Positions 1 through 11,000 of a DNA stretch of 64,000 bases are shown here, one piece after another. This stretch comes from Aphrocallistes beatrix. Its lineage: Eukaryota; Porifera; Hexactinellida; Sceptrulophora; Aphrocallistidae. The translations under genes were made by a program, and so were the position numbers. The notes beneath the pieces were generated by a model that was not told where the DNA came from, did no database searches, and was given only the letters and a program-made list of their open reading frames with translations. Location: NCBI GenBank assembly GCA_963281255.1, contig OY725490.1, positions 3,596,001 to 3,660,000 on the forward strand, given 5' to 3'. The stretch's first letter is position 1; each line of letters starts with the position of its first letter.

Positions 1-106
1 ATCTTACAAAACCCTCAAGAGATATTTATATTACATCCCCTCCCTTAATAGTAAGGATACTTATTAATTAAATTAATTAATAGACATTGTTTGACTTATA
101 TATTTA

Positions 107-372
107 GGCCACTGTTAATAGTAAACTTTTCAGCTTTATCTCTTACTTGATAATATTATTAAGGCTAATAATTTGATATATATAATTGGCTACAAAAGTT
201 GAATTAATAAACATTGAAATCTCAATAACCATCAACATAAATAAAAATATATTCCCTGCACCTGAAATGGGATAAAATACTGATTGCAATAATGACAATA
301 ATGACAATATATGCGGTAACAAATATTGATGTGGGCGGAGGAGCTGGAACATGTTTTCAATTAACAGTGGCC
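107..372. mobile_element. Harbinger-type MITE, copy 1
   Basis: Short non-coding element bounded by the terminal inverted repeat GGCCACTGTTAA / TTAACAGTGGCC. It is flanked by a 3-bp TTA duplication (104-106 and 373-375). A TWA target and GG-starting ends are the hallmark of PIF/Harbinger. A longer member of the family lies at 4606-6299, and a decayed Harbinger transposase is at about 55735-56230. Confidence 0.8.
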
Positions 373-479
373 TTACTTATGAAGGGATTATTCACAATAG
401 ATGACTGGAGGGCTGAAAATTCTGTTGGGCCAACCGAGGGGTCACACCACTGCCGCGTAAGAAACCAAACTTGAAGAAA

Positions 480-945
480 TATTACTTTTCAGCAGACATC
501 CCTCAAGGAATGACCCAGAATTTCCAAAGGCACGCTTATTGATTGATGAAAGACGAAACCATTACTCTTATCCACTACGTTGGTGATGAAAGGTTTGCAT
601 AGATTTTCGTCATCGAAGCACACACAACAATGGCGAGCAACCTTTTATAAGAACGCTTCCATCCACCCTGGGAAATTATGAAAAATTATGTAAGTCAGAC
701 AAAGCAAGTGTTGTGTACAAACGAGCAGTGGCTTCAATGGATTGCAACCCAGAACATGTAGCAGTACAGATCCCAAGGAATATGAAACAGTTATGTAACC
801 TCCGATATAAACACCTCCACCAGTCGCGAATTTCTCAAGATACCCTATATAACATTCATGAGCTGGCCTACGACATTCCTGGCTTCGTTTGGAAGATCAT
901 AACCTTTCCTGACCTTGTTTGCATCTGTGGACTATGGCCTACTTT
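480..945 (+). pseudogene. MULE-like transposase relic, N-terminal part
   Basis: Decayed coding sequence on the plus strand. Recognisable stretches include ALYNIHE-like TLYNIHELAYDIPGFVWK and FPDLVCICGL, which I recall from a transposase-like protein family abundant in cnidarians and sponges, here taken as Mutator-like. At least one frameshift separates an early block (VGDERFA, then a stop) from the longer open block at 713-940. Coding similarity stops at about 940 and resumes after a foldback element at about 3735, so this is the left half of a split relic. The family assignment is from memory of motifs. It could be another DDE superfamily. Confidence 0.6.
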
Positions 946-1836
946 TAAAATCGACCCGATTCTACAAACTTTGACAATATCTCTGAGTAAAAAATTATAA
1001 ACCTAAACTTTGATAACTTTGTATATTTTCACGGACTTCTAAAATACATGGACTTTCAACTTTTACAGTAAATTAGCGTAGTCTGAAAATTAATATCGAT
1101 AAGTTACATTTGGTACATTTGGCATCACATTTTTGGTGATATATGTATTATTGCTGAATAGGAAGTAGCATATGGTGATTTCATTGGTCATATTAGAATA
1201 CTTGAAATATTTGTGGTTTTTCTAGTTTCTGCGGTTTTATCACCTTCCCATATATGGTAATTCTGTTAATAATTCGTAATTAGTTAGAGTTAGACATGTA
1301 AAATGTACTATTGTTGAATAGGAAGTCAAATATAAGGCGTCATTTGAGCGTATCGACTGGTCTTTGGTATGTCTGGCCATAGCCTACTGTATATAAGGCC
1401 TCACAGTAACTTGCGGATTTGAGACTAGGGATGCGGTAGAAGATGGTTGAACTAATACATGAGATGCCTTAAATCGTTAACAGAGCACAATAGCTTAGGA
1501 ATGTATTACCTGCATATATAAATATGGTGTCAAAGTACCCATATCCGTCGTTAAAATTTAGGTTAGTCAACATATGATTGCGCAATAGGTTATATTTGTG
1601 ACAAATTTGGTGATTTTCAGAGGCCGTTTGGGGCACTTCTAAGTGCTTTTATTATAATTTTTTTCGCATAGAACTAAGATGTGAATGGGTTAATTAATAC
1701 GAAAATTTGGAATTTTTTTGATGGAATGTTGCTACATTCCAGTGTTGCTATGGAAACGTGTTTTGGTCAGTAGGGGTTATATCTTGAAAACTGCAATAGC
1801 TAGACATTCAAATATAATTCCATTTGATATCGACTA

Positions 1837-2261
1837 CCGTATTGCTTCGAATAAGCGCCCGGGCGCTTATTTATTTCATGCACCCTTTAGACCCGGCGCT
1901 TATTCAAACCGGCGCTTATTCAAGCCCCGGCGCTTATTTTTTTCATTCGCTATTTTTACCCGGCGCTCTTTTTTTTTGTTTACACATTGACTGGCACTTT
2001 TATTTTTGCCACAACTGAGAATGTTAGTTCTATTAAAAAAGCATAATGTAATGTTTCAAAAAGCACTTCTATCTATGCCACTACTGAGAATACTAGTTTG
2101 ATATGATTTTCAGAACTAAAATGCCCCGGCGTCCGACGCTTATTCGAGCCCCGGCGCTTATTCAAGCCCCGGCGCTTATTTATTTCGCTCACCCTTTAGA
2201 CCCGGCGCTTATTCAAACCGGCGCTTATTCAAGCCCCCGGCGCTTATTCAGGGAAATACGG
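1837..2261. mobile_element. MITE with AATAAGCGCC termini, copy 1 (nested in FB1)
   Basis: Inverted ends start CCGTATT and carry repeated (A)ATAAGCGCC / GGCGCTTATT units. The duplication is TA (1835-1836, 2262-2263). The opposite arm of FB1 (about 2913-2930) holds the uninterrupted site, reading cgactatactac after reverse complementing. This proves the ends and the TA duplication and shows that insertion came after the palindrome formed. Confidence 0.85.
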
Positions 2262-2336
2262 TATACTACTTCCTATTAAGCGATAATATAATTTATCTGT
2301 CTAAATTCAATGATTTACGAGTTATTAGACAATGTA

Positions 2337-2821
2337 CAGTAAAACCTCTAAAAAGTGAACACCGTTTGGACCAGAAAAAAATGTTCACTTTTGAGAGGTG
2401 TTCACTTTTCGTGATTTATCATGTATAGTATGAAATTATGAATGACCAGATTTGTCTAAAGATATAATGTATATAGGAGCAATTTGTTTTGCTTTCAATG
2501 TTTAGATAAATGTGTGAAGTCCTAAACAGAAAGAGGGCTTCTTATTTATGATGAATTCCTATCCAGAATTTACATTTAATATTCACTCTAGCCTACTATC
2601 TAATGAAGCCACCGGATATGTTCACTTTTTAGAGGTGATATCCAATGCAATTTGGTCAATTGGGACCAGATTAGGTGTTCACATTTCACTTTTCAGAGGT
2701 GTTCACAAGTTGGAGGTTAATTAATATGTAACAGAATGGGGAAAATTTGGGACTGAGAAAAAGTGTTCATATTTTTGAGGTGTTCACTTGTTAGAGGTGT
2801 TCACTTTTGGAGGTTTTACTG
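2337..2821. mobile_element. pogo/Tigger-type MITE (CAGTAAAACCTC ends)
   Basis: Inverted termini CAGTAAAACCTCTAAAAAGT and its complement, with TA duplications at 2335-2336 and 2822-2823. It sits near the loop of FB1. Internally it repeats GTTCACTTTT / AAAGTGAACA units several times. CAGT-start ends with TA targets are typical of pogo/Tigger elements. Non-coding. Confidence 0.75.
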
Positions 2822-3734
2822 TATCATATTGGTCACATTTGGTAATTTGTCGAATATCTCGTAAGCCATTGAATTTAGACGTCGAAATTATATTATCGCT
2901 TAATAGGAAGTAGTATAGTCGCTATCAAATGGAATTATATTTGAATGTCTAGCTATTGCTGTTTTCAAAGATATAACCCTACTAACCAAAACACGTTTCG
3001 ATAGCAACACTGGAATGTGGCAACATTCCATCAAAATATTCCAAATTTTTCGTATTAATCAACCCATTCACATCTTAGTTCTATGCGAAAAAAATTATAA
3101 TAAAAGCACTTAGAAGTGCCCCAAACGGCCTCTGAAAATTTCCAAATTTGTCACAAATATAACCTATTGCGCAATCATATGTTGACTAACCTAAATTTTA
3201 ACGACGGATATGGGTACTTTGACACCATATTTATATATGCAGGTAATACATTCCTAAGCTATTGTGCTCTGTTAATGATTTAAGGCATCTCATGTATTAG
3301 TTCAACCATCTTCTACCGCATCCCTAGTCTCAAATCCGCAAGTTACTGTGAGGCCTTATATACAGTAGGCTATGGCCAGACATACCAAAGACCAGTCGAT
3401 ACGCTCAAATGACGCCTTATATTTGACTTCCTATTCAACAATAGTACATTTTACATGTCTAACTCTAACTAATTACGAATTATTAACAGAATTACCATAT
3501 ATGGGAAGGTGATAAAACCGCAGAAACTAGAAAAACCACAAATATTTCAAGTATTCTAATATGACCAATGAAATCACCATATGCTACTTCCTATTCAACA
3601 ATAATACATATATCACCAAAAATGTGATGCCAAATGTACCAAATGTAACTTATCGATATTAATTTTCAGCCTACGCTAATTTTACCGTAAAACGAAGTTG
3701 AAAGTCCGTGTATTTTAGAAGTCCGTGATATTTT

Positions 3735-4090
3735 CAGGAAATCTTAGATGAAGCTGACCGAGTGCTCACTCTAGTTGATCCGCAATTATTATCATACAAT
3801 ACTACCTTTCAGCTTGTGACAGTTATGTTTCACCACTTATTTTCCGCCATACATTATTCCAAGAGAGACCTTGTATTCCTGCCATGTTCCTTGAACATGA
3901 GAGGAAGTTCACAGAGACACATAAGGAGATGTTTAAGGAATGTGTAACACGCATCCCAGCACTAAAAGAAGAAATCCCCATTAGTGACTGATAAAGAGAG
4001 GGCAATTGTGAATGCTGTCAAAGCTGAGATTGACAATGTACCGGTGGTGCACTGTTGGAATCACATTTTGCAAGACATAAGGTTATGGTT
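3735..4090 (+). pseudogene. MULE-like transposase relic, C-terminal part
   Basis: Continuation of the relic at 480-945 after FB1. The pieces read EILDEADRVL, QLLSYNTTFQL, FRHTLFQERP, FLEHERKFTE and, after a further break, VTDKERAIVNAVKAEI and HCWNHILQDIRLWL. The order and spacing match the DDE-containing core of the family (D in TDKER, then the CWNH motif). Two frameshifts and a stop are needed to connect them, so the gene is dead. Similarity ends at about 4090 where an unrelated dispersed repeat begins. That repeat shares its start (atcaatacttcaaagcaata) with sequence near 30935. Confidence 0.65.
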
Positions 4091-4272
4091 GAAACTTCGC
4101 TGTTATCAATACTTCAAAGCAATAACTTATATACAATTGTTATTTTTACTAGAGTGCATGGCAATGAAAAATATGTTAGACTAGCTTTCAGCGGTTGACT
4201 TGGGGTTTTTACTAGGGGTATATAATCTGAATATCATATTTGGAAAATATTTAAGTTTCAAAAATTACTCAC

Positions 4273-4527
4273 CTTTTTCGGTTGCAAACCTATCAAATTT
4301 CCAACGAAATACGCACATTCTTTCTCAACATCAATTTCTTTGGTGTAGTCCTCTGCGTTTGCCAGTCCTTTAGTTTCAGCAGAGTAATTTATTACTTCTC
4401 TGGCATTAGGAATATTGAACTCCTCCCTGAAGGAATAGAGTGGGTCTTTTTTATCCAACATTTCAGCAAACTCGACACTCAGTGGTGATAATTCTGTTGT
4501 TTTTGCTAACTTTATTATTTCTTCCAT
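4273..4527 (-). CDS. KYNU: Kynureninase, first coding exon
   Basis: The 85-codon exon starts at the ATG at 4525-4527 and ends in phase 0 at a canonical donor (GTGAGT, 4272-4267). The encoded N-terminus has the kynureninase spacing: LDKKDPLYSFREEFNIP followed by AYFVGNLIGLQPKK, which lines up with the 'FRECFYIP ... IYFLGNSLGLQPK' region of animal kynureninases. The enzyme is a PLP-dependent hydrolase of kynurenine and 3-hydroxykynurenine in tryptophan breakdown and NAD synthesis. The PLP-binding part lies in later exons. No further exon is visible between here and position 1, so the rest must lie left of the window across a repeat-filled intron of over 4 kb, or this is an orphan exon. A Harbinger MITE begins only 80 bp upstream of the ATG. 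Confidence 0.7.
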
Positions 4528-5392
4528 TTGTCTCCTCTTCAAAACTTAATTTTCTAATTTATTACGTAGTTTCATTATTCAGACATGTTCTTCGAAATGC
4601 ATTAAGGCCACTGTTAATAGTAAACTTGTTTCAGCTCCAAAAAAGGCCTTCAGTGGAGATGCCGGCGAGCGAAATCCCAACCATTATCTCATTATTTGAT
4701 AATATAATCAAGGCTGATTATTTGGTGTATAAATGGCGACAAACATATAATTAACGCATTTAAAGTCTCAATATCCATATATATACTATATTGAAATGCT
4801 AGTCATATCGACTGTATAACTCCATCTATAGTAATAAATTATCTGCACCTGAAATTTAATGGGATACATACACCGCAAGTAAACAGTCACATGCTGGTTT
4901 GACCAGCATTTGCAGTACAAAACCAGCAAAGTAACTAAAAAAACAGCATTTCATTCAGATCTCTGTTAAGTATATAATCATTGCGAGACTGCATTGATGG
5001 ACTTAAATTTATTTATCGAATTGGTTGCTTACATCTTATATTTGACTACCACAAAATTATTTGAGTCATTTTCCTCTCGAAGGAAACCAGATTTTGCTCC
5101 CATTTCAAGGCCGACAGAAGCAAATTAAGGGAGGTTTAGCAAAATTCATATTTGAAAAAGTGTTAAGGTAAAATTGTGGTCTTGCAATACCTGTAATACA
5201 ATTTCTATGAAAAAGTGCTAAATGCTGTATCTGCCGTACCGTTTTCTCCGGCCCTGCATTTAGATTTATCATGATTATACTAACCAAAAGATTAGAAACA
5301 TATTTTTTTGGTTTATTGATCGCCTAAAATAAAATATGATAGATTTTTCTTGCTTATTATTCTACAATTACAATCAAATGTGCAATCATATA

Positions 5393-5833
5393 CAGTGGAA
5401 CCTGTATATAACGGCCACCCAAGGGACTGGACAAAAATGGCCGTTATACACAGGTGACCGTTATATACAGGTGATTGTCCTAATCCCCCAAAGGTATCAA
5501 CGTAAATATCAAGTTTTTAGAAATCCATTATTGAAGTAATTACATGAAACTTGTAACTTGTTTATCTTTCGTATCAGGTCCTGCAATAAACACATAAAAA
5601 CGTCAAAAGGTGTGACCGTTTTAGCCAGTTGTGGCCGTTATAGACAGGTAATGGCCGTTATACACAGTTTTAGGGTCAGTAAGGGACTACAAACGGGTGG
5701 CCGCTGGCCGCGTTGAGCAGGTGACCGCTATACACAGGTTCAATATTATGGGATTTCGGACGGGACTGTTCATTGGTGACCGCTATATACAGGTGACCGT
5801 TATATAGAGTGGCTGTTATAGCAGGTTCGACTG
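5393..5833. mobile_element. pogo/Tigger-type MITE (CAGTGGAACCTG ends)
   Basis: Ends CAGTGGAACCTGTATATAAC and the near-complement finishing GGTTCGACTG, with TA duplications at 5391-5392 and 5834-5835. Internally it has many diverged copies of a GGCCGTTATA / GACCGCTATACACAGG unit, as in Tigger-like MITEs built from end repeats. Non-coding, nested in the Harbinger MITE. Confidence 0.8.
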
Positions 5834-5867
5834 TATATGTATAAGTATTGATGGGGGATGGCAAAAC

Positions 5868-6155
5868 CAGGCACGTAGCTAGAGTAAGAAATTCAGGGGG
5901 GCAAGATGTATTACAGGGGAGCAAAGGCAGCGTCTATCAACTATCACGAACGCCAGGGGCGCCGAACCTTTCGAAATATATGTGTAATTTTGGCGTTCTA
6001 GGGGAGTTCAGCCCTAAAATTTGTATTGCGTTTATGTACCATCTTCGATTCCAGCGGGGGCTTGAGCCCCTCCAGCCCCCCCGGGTTCGGCGCCTATGAC
6101 GAACGCTTCCCAAATTTTTCATGGGGGGCAATCGCCCCCCGTAGCTACGTGTCCG
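5868..6155. mobile_element. hAT MITE (CAGGCACGTAGCTA ends), nested
   Basis: Imperfect inverted ends CAGGCACGTAGCTA / TAGCTACGTGTCCG with a perfect 8-bp duplication GGCAAAAC at 5860-5867 and 6156-6163. These are diagnostic of a hAT element. It contains a second hAT MITE. Confidence 0.85.
5954..6098. mobile_element. hAT MITE (CAGGGGCGCCGAACC ends), innermost
   Basis: A 145-bp element with inverted ends CAGGGGCGCCGAACC / GGTTCGGCGCCTATG and a perfect 8-bp duplication ACGAACGC at 5946-5953 and 6099-6106. It is inserted inside the previous hAT MITE, making this the fourth nesting level. A related end (ATAGGCGCCGA) is visible near 6777. Confidence 0.85.
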
Positions 6156-6302
6156 GGCAAAACAGGACCAGTATTTGAATACTATAAGTTAGGATCTATG
6201 GGAATGTATATTTACTGATTGCAATAAGGGCAATGTATGCGGTAGCTAAATATTGATGCGGGCGGAGGAGCTGAAACATGTTTATCTTTAACAGTGGCCT
6301 AA

Positions 6303-7015
6303 TATTATATACAATATTGAGATGGTGTTTCTTTCTCAGTAAATAATAGTGAGCTATCAAACCAGACTAAGAATAATGAAAACACTGGGTCCTAGTTATA
6401 TACATATGCATATATAGTAAATAACAAGACTCACATACATCCAAACCAATGATCATGATAATATAATTTAAAGTGAGTGATGAATTTGTTTCGAGATGTC
6501 TGCTAATGATTATATAAGCAAAAAGTTTAGTTGAATTGGAAGAGCCTACTATAGTTCTAGTTTGAGATTCCTGATGTGTCATATCCTCATGAATAATTAA
6601 CCATTTGGTAAATGTATTTGACGAAACTTCTTTATTGACATTGTTGTATTATAATATATCAAGCACAAATACTTTGTGTTGAAAACTTCGAATATTCAAA
6701 ACGAATGACAAAGCCTTGTTTCATAATTATTTTCGTGAATAGCCTAAATAGTGAACGACAATGGCTGCCAGTATCCATAGGCGCCGATAGTGCCAAACTG
6801 GGTGAGTCTTGACCAGGGGAACAATAGCTCCCCTGTCGGGGAAAATTTAATAAACTGTGGGGAAAGAATTGTAAGAAATTTAGAAAAGACACTCTAATTA
6901 ACCCCCCCCCCCCGGTCTAGAACATCAATACAAACACCAAGGAACGGTCGAGAATTGTTAATATTATTCGGGATTCGCATTAACCGAGGTGATTCACATG
7001 TAAATCAATCAAATC
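6303..7015. other. Unassigned AT-rich stretch
   Basis: No gene recognised. It holds a degenerate ATAGGCGCCGA end at about 6777, a poly-C run at 6902-6914, and otherwise unique-looking AT-rich sequence. Confidence 0.4.
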
Positions 7016-7019
7016 ATTT

Positions 7020-7790
7020 CAAAAAATTTCGGTCGACAGATATTGGTGAAATCAGTTGGGACCAGCCTTCGTACTTGTAATTATTAATGGCCCCAACTGA
7101 TTTCACCAATATCTCCAAACCGGTAGATTTTAGCCCACCAAAATGTATTAATACGTAGCTGATATAAAACCACTCACAAATAACTCAATACAAAGTTACT
7201 AGATCCTTTGCTTACCGTATTTCCCTGAATAAGCGCCGGGTCTAAAGGGTGAGCGAAATAAATAAGCGCTGGGGCTTGAATAAGCGCCGGGGCTCGAATA
7301 AGCGTCGGTCGCCGGGGCATTTTAGTTCTCTAAACATCATATCAAACTAGTATTCTCAGTAGTGGCATAGATACAAGTGCTTTTTGAAACATTACATTAT
7401 CCTTTTTTAATAGAACTAACATTCTCAGTTGTGGCAAAAATAAAAGTGCCAGTCAATGTAGTAAACAAAAAAAAGAGAGCTCCGGGTCAAAATAGCGAAT
7501 TAAAAAAATAAGCGCCGGGGCTTGAATAAGCGGCGGTTTGAATAAGCGCGGGTCTAAAGGGTGCACGAAATAAATAAGCGCCCGGGCGCTTATTCGAAGC
7601 AATACGGTATATCAGAAGTACTCTTCCCTAAACCAGAAAAATCCCATTATAAATCTGCACTCGGAGAAGGCTACATTGCGACCACTAAATCATCTCCAAA
7701 TTGCTTGTTTTTTTTATGGCGGACATTAGGTGATTAAAGTAAACTATTCGAAGGGTAAGCATCTAAAGATTCAAACTTTTGAATTTTTTG
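7020..7790. repeat. Half copy of inverted-repeat family IR2
   Basis: Matches the loop and right arm of the palindrome at 14570-15170. Shared pieces include ATATTGGTGAAA-CAGTTGGGACCAG around 7030, GATATAAAACCACTCACAAATA near 7160, CATCTCCAAATTGC-type sequence at 7690 and GGTGATTAAAGTAAAC at 7729. The left arm is missing beyond the loop. A younger MITE (7215-7607) interrupts it. Confidence 0.6.
7215..7607. mobile_element. MITE with AATAAGCGCC termini, copy 2
   Basis: Same family as 1837-2261 in the opposite orientation. Ends CCGTATTTCCCTGAATAAGC and its near complement, with TA duplications at 7213-7214 and 7608-7609. The comparison with 14990-15000 (ctttgcatatcagaag) shows the uninterrupted target. 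Confidence 0.8.
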
Positions 7791-8390
7791 AAACTATCTA
7801 AACACAGCTAAGACAATCAAATTTCTGGTATTGATACCGACCGGTCGATTCCTTACTTCGGAACAACAAGGATTACATATCAGCATGGATGTCATTCATC
7901 ATATAATTATAAATATACTGGTCCTCTCGGGGAAAGATCCACATGAATGAAAACATTGTGGCATGATAAATTCATTTTCGACGCCAAGAATATCATTTTA
8001 TGGTCTTTTGGTTTCGTTGATTACTTCATACTTTAATAATTTGCGTGGTCAGGGGGGGGTAAAAGTCGGTCTACAGACCGATAGTACTGCTCCAGTAAGT
8101 GATTCGATGGAATGTGAAATGCGAATATCGTATATCGGAAATACTTATTTTAGAGCTTTCTAAGTATGAAATTTAAAATCTACATAATGGAATACCCTTA
8201 ATTTGCTATCTCACTTCTCATATTAAATTACGAATTTTTCAAATGGTGTGAAAATATGTATATAGAATATGTTACCGTTAAAACATCAAATTAGTCATTA
8301 TATAAAATCCCTGAAGAATTTCAGTTATTATGCATAATACCTGGAAATTCCAGGAATTTTTCATCAGTTATTAATAACTTACAAGCGCGC
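7791..8390. other. Unassigned stretch
   Basis: No reading frame or repeat that I can support. AT-rich, with one G run at 8051-8057. Confidence 0.4.
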
Positions 8391-9352
8391 TTCGCTTGCT
8401 TGCGGTGCGCGGCTGACGGACACTTTGTGGGCGCCTGAGGTACATTGATTAATTATAAGGGAGATAACATCTCTAAATACGTCTGTCCTACTGTTATAAT
8501 CGATATCGCACCAAAAATCAGCAAATTTGTAATTTTTTTAAATTTTGATGCGTAATGATGACGTCATAACAGAGTGATGAGTCACCATTTTCTTATGATA
8601 GTTGTATCATATTTGAGATATATTAATATACATATTTTATTAAAATTTCAGCCTTCTATCACTGGTGACGATGACGTCATAATTCCATGATGAGTCGATA
8701 TTTTGGTCTGAGCTCAGAACTTAGTGGAGCCATAGCCAAAAGACTACCACATACCAAAAATCAGCTTTCTGCGACTGGCAGTTTCTTCAATCAATTCGTT
8801 ACAGATACAGTCGACTCTCGTTAATACGAACACGGATAAGGAGTACAATCGGATAAGAAGTACAAGTTTTGATTCCCCAACCTAATCTATGGCAAAATAT
8901 ATACAAACGAACTCCGGTTAACACGAACACGGATAAGACGAAATATCGGATAATAAGTACGATTTGTGGCTCCCCTTCAGTGCGTTTTCAATACTAAATA
9001 CATCGGTTAATACGAACACGGATAATACGAACAGGTGTGTGCCTACGAGCACTTTGAATATGGTACGTAGTATGTACGTAGATAGATACTAGACAGATAT
9101 TTCTCAATGAAAATACAGTCGAATCTCGTTAATACAACATGGATAATGAGTTCTCTATTTGACAAGTACAATTTTATACTCTCACGTAGTTATCACTATG
9201 TATATTAAGTATTTTGGACAAATGTGGCTATGTACGTACTTCGGTTAATACGTACTCCGGATAAGGAGTATAAATCTCTACGGTTCCTTGGTGTACGTGT
9301 TAACGAGAGTCGACTGTATATATAAACATTAATCGAGTTTTAATAGTAAGGA
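8391..9352 (+). mobile_element. CRE-bearing MITE family, copy A
   Basis: Starts ACAAGCGCGCTTCGCTTGC and ends with ATTAATCGAGTTTTAATAG-TAAGGA. Internal landmarks shared by all copies are GGCGGACAC-type and GGGAGATAACATCTC blocks, two ATGACGTCAT palindromes (CRE-like) and GATGAGTC (AP-1-like). A pogo-type MITE splits it at 8808-9316. Non-coding. Confidence 0.8.
8808..9316. mobile_element. pogo/Tigger-type MITE (CAGTCGACTCTCG ends), copy 1
   Basis: Inverted ends CAGTCGACTCTCGTTAATAC and GTTAACGAGAGTCGACTG with TA duplications (8806-8807, 9317-9318). It contains repeated GTTAATACGAACACGGATAA motifs. It shares its body with 20888-21330. Confidence 0.85.
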
Positions 9353-10140
9353 TTATGCATAATTTCAAGTCATGATCTTTAAACTATCGCCAAGGGAGGC
9401 AGTACGGCTGCATACCAACACTCATTTTAAATTTAGAATTGTGCACCTTCACTATTAGGATCAGAGTAGATCCTGTAATAGTATAGGATGTACATTAAAA
9501 ATATGTTTCATTATATTGAACTTAAAGTCTAACTTACAGTATTTAATTCTTAAAGATATTAATTACAAAGTTGATCAAATTTCATTTTAATTTATGTTAA
9601 ATAGTCCATATATATGAATATAACTAGATTATATATTCAATTGTTGGATTGCTTTATATTGTGATAGATATTTCCTACATTATTACAGGTAAGGTTTCTT
9701 CTGAATATCGTGATATTCTCCATACCGAATAATCGCTCCGGTTCCTACGCCACTGCTTGATGCAAGTCCTTAAAATGATGAAAATTTACAATACATAATA
9801 TTTTAATATTATCATATTTAAATTTTTTATTCCTTTTGAGTTTAGCCATTTTAAGTTAAGTACTAAATTTGTTCTAATGTGGAAAATTATCGATCCTGCA
9901 AATCTGGTGGGACAAACGCAAGGAAACTAAATTCGGGATCAAGTCATTTAAATTTGTTTAACATTAATCTTTAACAATTTATCCTACATGTAGTTGAATT
10001 AAACTTTTCAATTGAATCTGGAGATAAATATGAATTCTAATCAACGATGTTACTACTCTCATCGTTGTATACCTAAGATTAAACTCACTCAAGATTTCTA
10101 ACATCGTCAATCACATTCAGGTACAGAACTAACAACATAC
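9353..10140. other. Unassigned AT-rich stretch
   Basis: No gene, long reading frame or repeat end recognised. A short inverted pair, AACGATG ... CATCGTT, lies at 10042-10069. Confidence 0.35.
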
Positions 10141-10149
10141 ACTAGATCA

Positions 10150-10710
10150 ATGGAGTTGCCTGATTTTGATCGAAAATTAGGTCGGAATTTGATCAAAAAC
10201 TTGTTTGTATGAATTTAATCGAAAAGTTTTACGATGTCGGAAAATGATCGAGAGCTATCTTATACATGTCATTCTAAATTCAGGATACATATCCCATTAT
10301 GTTAGACTGTGCTTCGTCCCATTAAAAAATGCATACTATCTTTTGACCTTGAACCAATTCAAGACCTAAGATACCTCGCTTCCTGCTTGGCAAAGCTGCT
10401 CTCTCGACCCTGAGCAACATATCGCCACTACAAATGCCATTTATGCAGATACTATCTAATTTTTGAATCAATTCGATCAAAAGATATATAATTTTCGAAT
10501 CAATTCGATCAAAAGATATCTAATTTTCGAATCAATTTGAAAAACTTTAGCTTTCGATTAAATTCTGCTCTCCCCAAATTTGGTACCATAGCATTTTCGA
10601 TCATTCTCCGGCATCGGAGAACTTTCGATCAAATTCCTATTTTTTATTTTCACTTTCGATCATCTTCCTATTTACATTTTCGATCAAATTCTGCTCTCGT
10701 TCAATTTCAA
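10150..10710. repeat. MITE-like element built from TTTCGATCAAATTC units
   Basis: The left part carries TTTGATCGAAAA / AATTTGATCA-type units, the right part their complements (TTTTCGATCAAATTCTGC), and the middle a tandem of GAATCAATTCGATCAAAAGA. The symmetry about a centre near 10450 suggests a MITE with multiplied end repeats. Exact ends and target duplication are unclear. Confidence 0.45.
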
Positions 10711-10794
10711 TGGAATAGACATATTAGTATCAACTAACAATTTACTACTTATGCAGCCTAAGACCAGGGGTTTTTAACCCCCCTAAGAATACTG

Positions 10795-11000
10795 TTAAAC
10801 GACTAATCTTATAAATTAAACGCTATGAATTTGGTTTGTTTGTTTGTTTGTCCGAATTGATATAAAAATTGGCGAATCGTAGGAATATGAAAATTGGCAT
10901 GTTGGGTGCAAATGATGAGTCATGATTAAGTTCGAAGATCCAAGCGAAATGTTCACACCTCTGCAAAAATGGAAAACATTTTTACACATATTATATACAA
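10795..11000. repeat. Dispersed repeat fragment (TTTGTTTGTCCGAATTGAT family)
   Basis: Matches 30705-30885: shared TTTGTTTGTCCGAATTGAT, then ATTGGC-AA-TCGTAG, then TTAAGTTCGAAGATC and AAGCGAAATG. Superfamily unknown. The AT-rich start is compatible with a Helitron-like element but nothing decisive is visible. Confidence 0.5.

Larger units (their letters stand above)
1030..3727. mobile_element. Foldback element FB1 (long palindrome)
   Basis: Two long inverted arms (about 1030-1836 plus 2262-2334, and about 2842-3727), nearly identical by eye. The terminal repeat is CACGGACTTCTAAAATAC and there is a 7-bp direct repeat ATATTTT at 1023-1029 and 3728-3734. Removing the element restores a pyrimidine-rich stretch ending in TTTTCAG directly before transposase codons. 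The insertion therefore hit a probable 3' splice region of the relic. Two younger elements sit inside (1837-2261 and 2337-2821). No long reading frame is present, so it is non-autonomous. Fragments of the same arms recur at about 12112, 20030, 28355 and 42660. Superfamily not determined. Confidence 0.8.
4606..6299. mobile_element. Harbinger-type MITE, copy 2, with nested insertions
   Basis: Same inverted ends as the element at 107-372 (GGCCACTGTTAA...), with a 3-bp TAA duplication at 4603-4605 and 6300-6302. The outer 250 bp at the left and 90 bp at the right match copy 1. The interior has been enlarged by a pogo-type MITE (5393-5833), a hAT MITE (5868-6155) and unrecognised sequence (about 4870-5390). 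It lies just upstream of the kynureninase start codon, so it could influence that promoter; this is inference. Confidence 0.8.
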
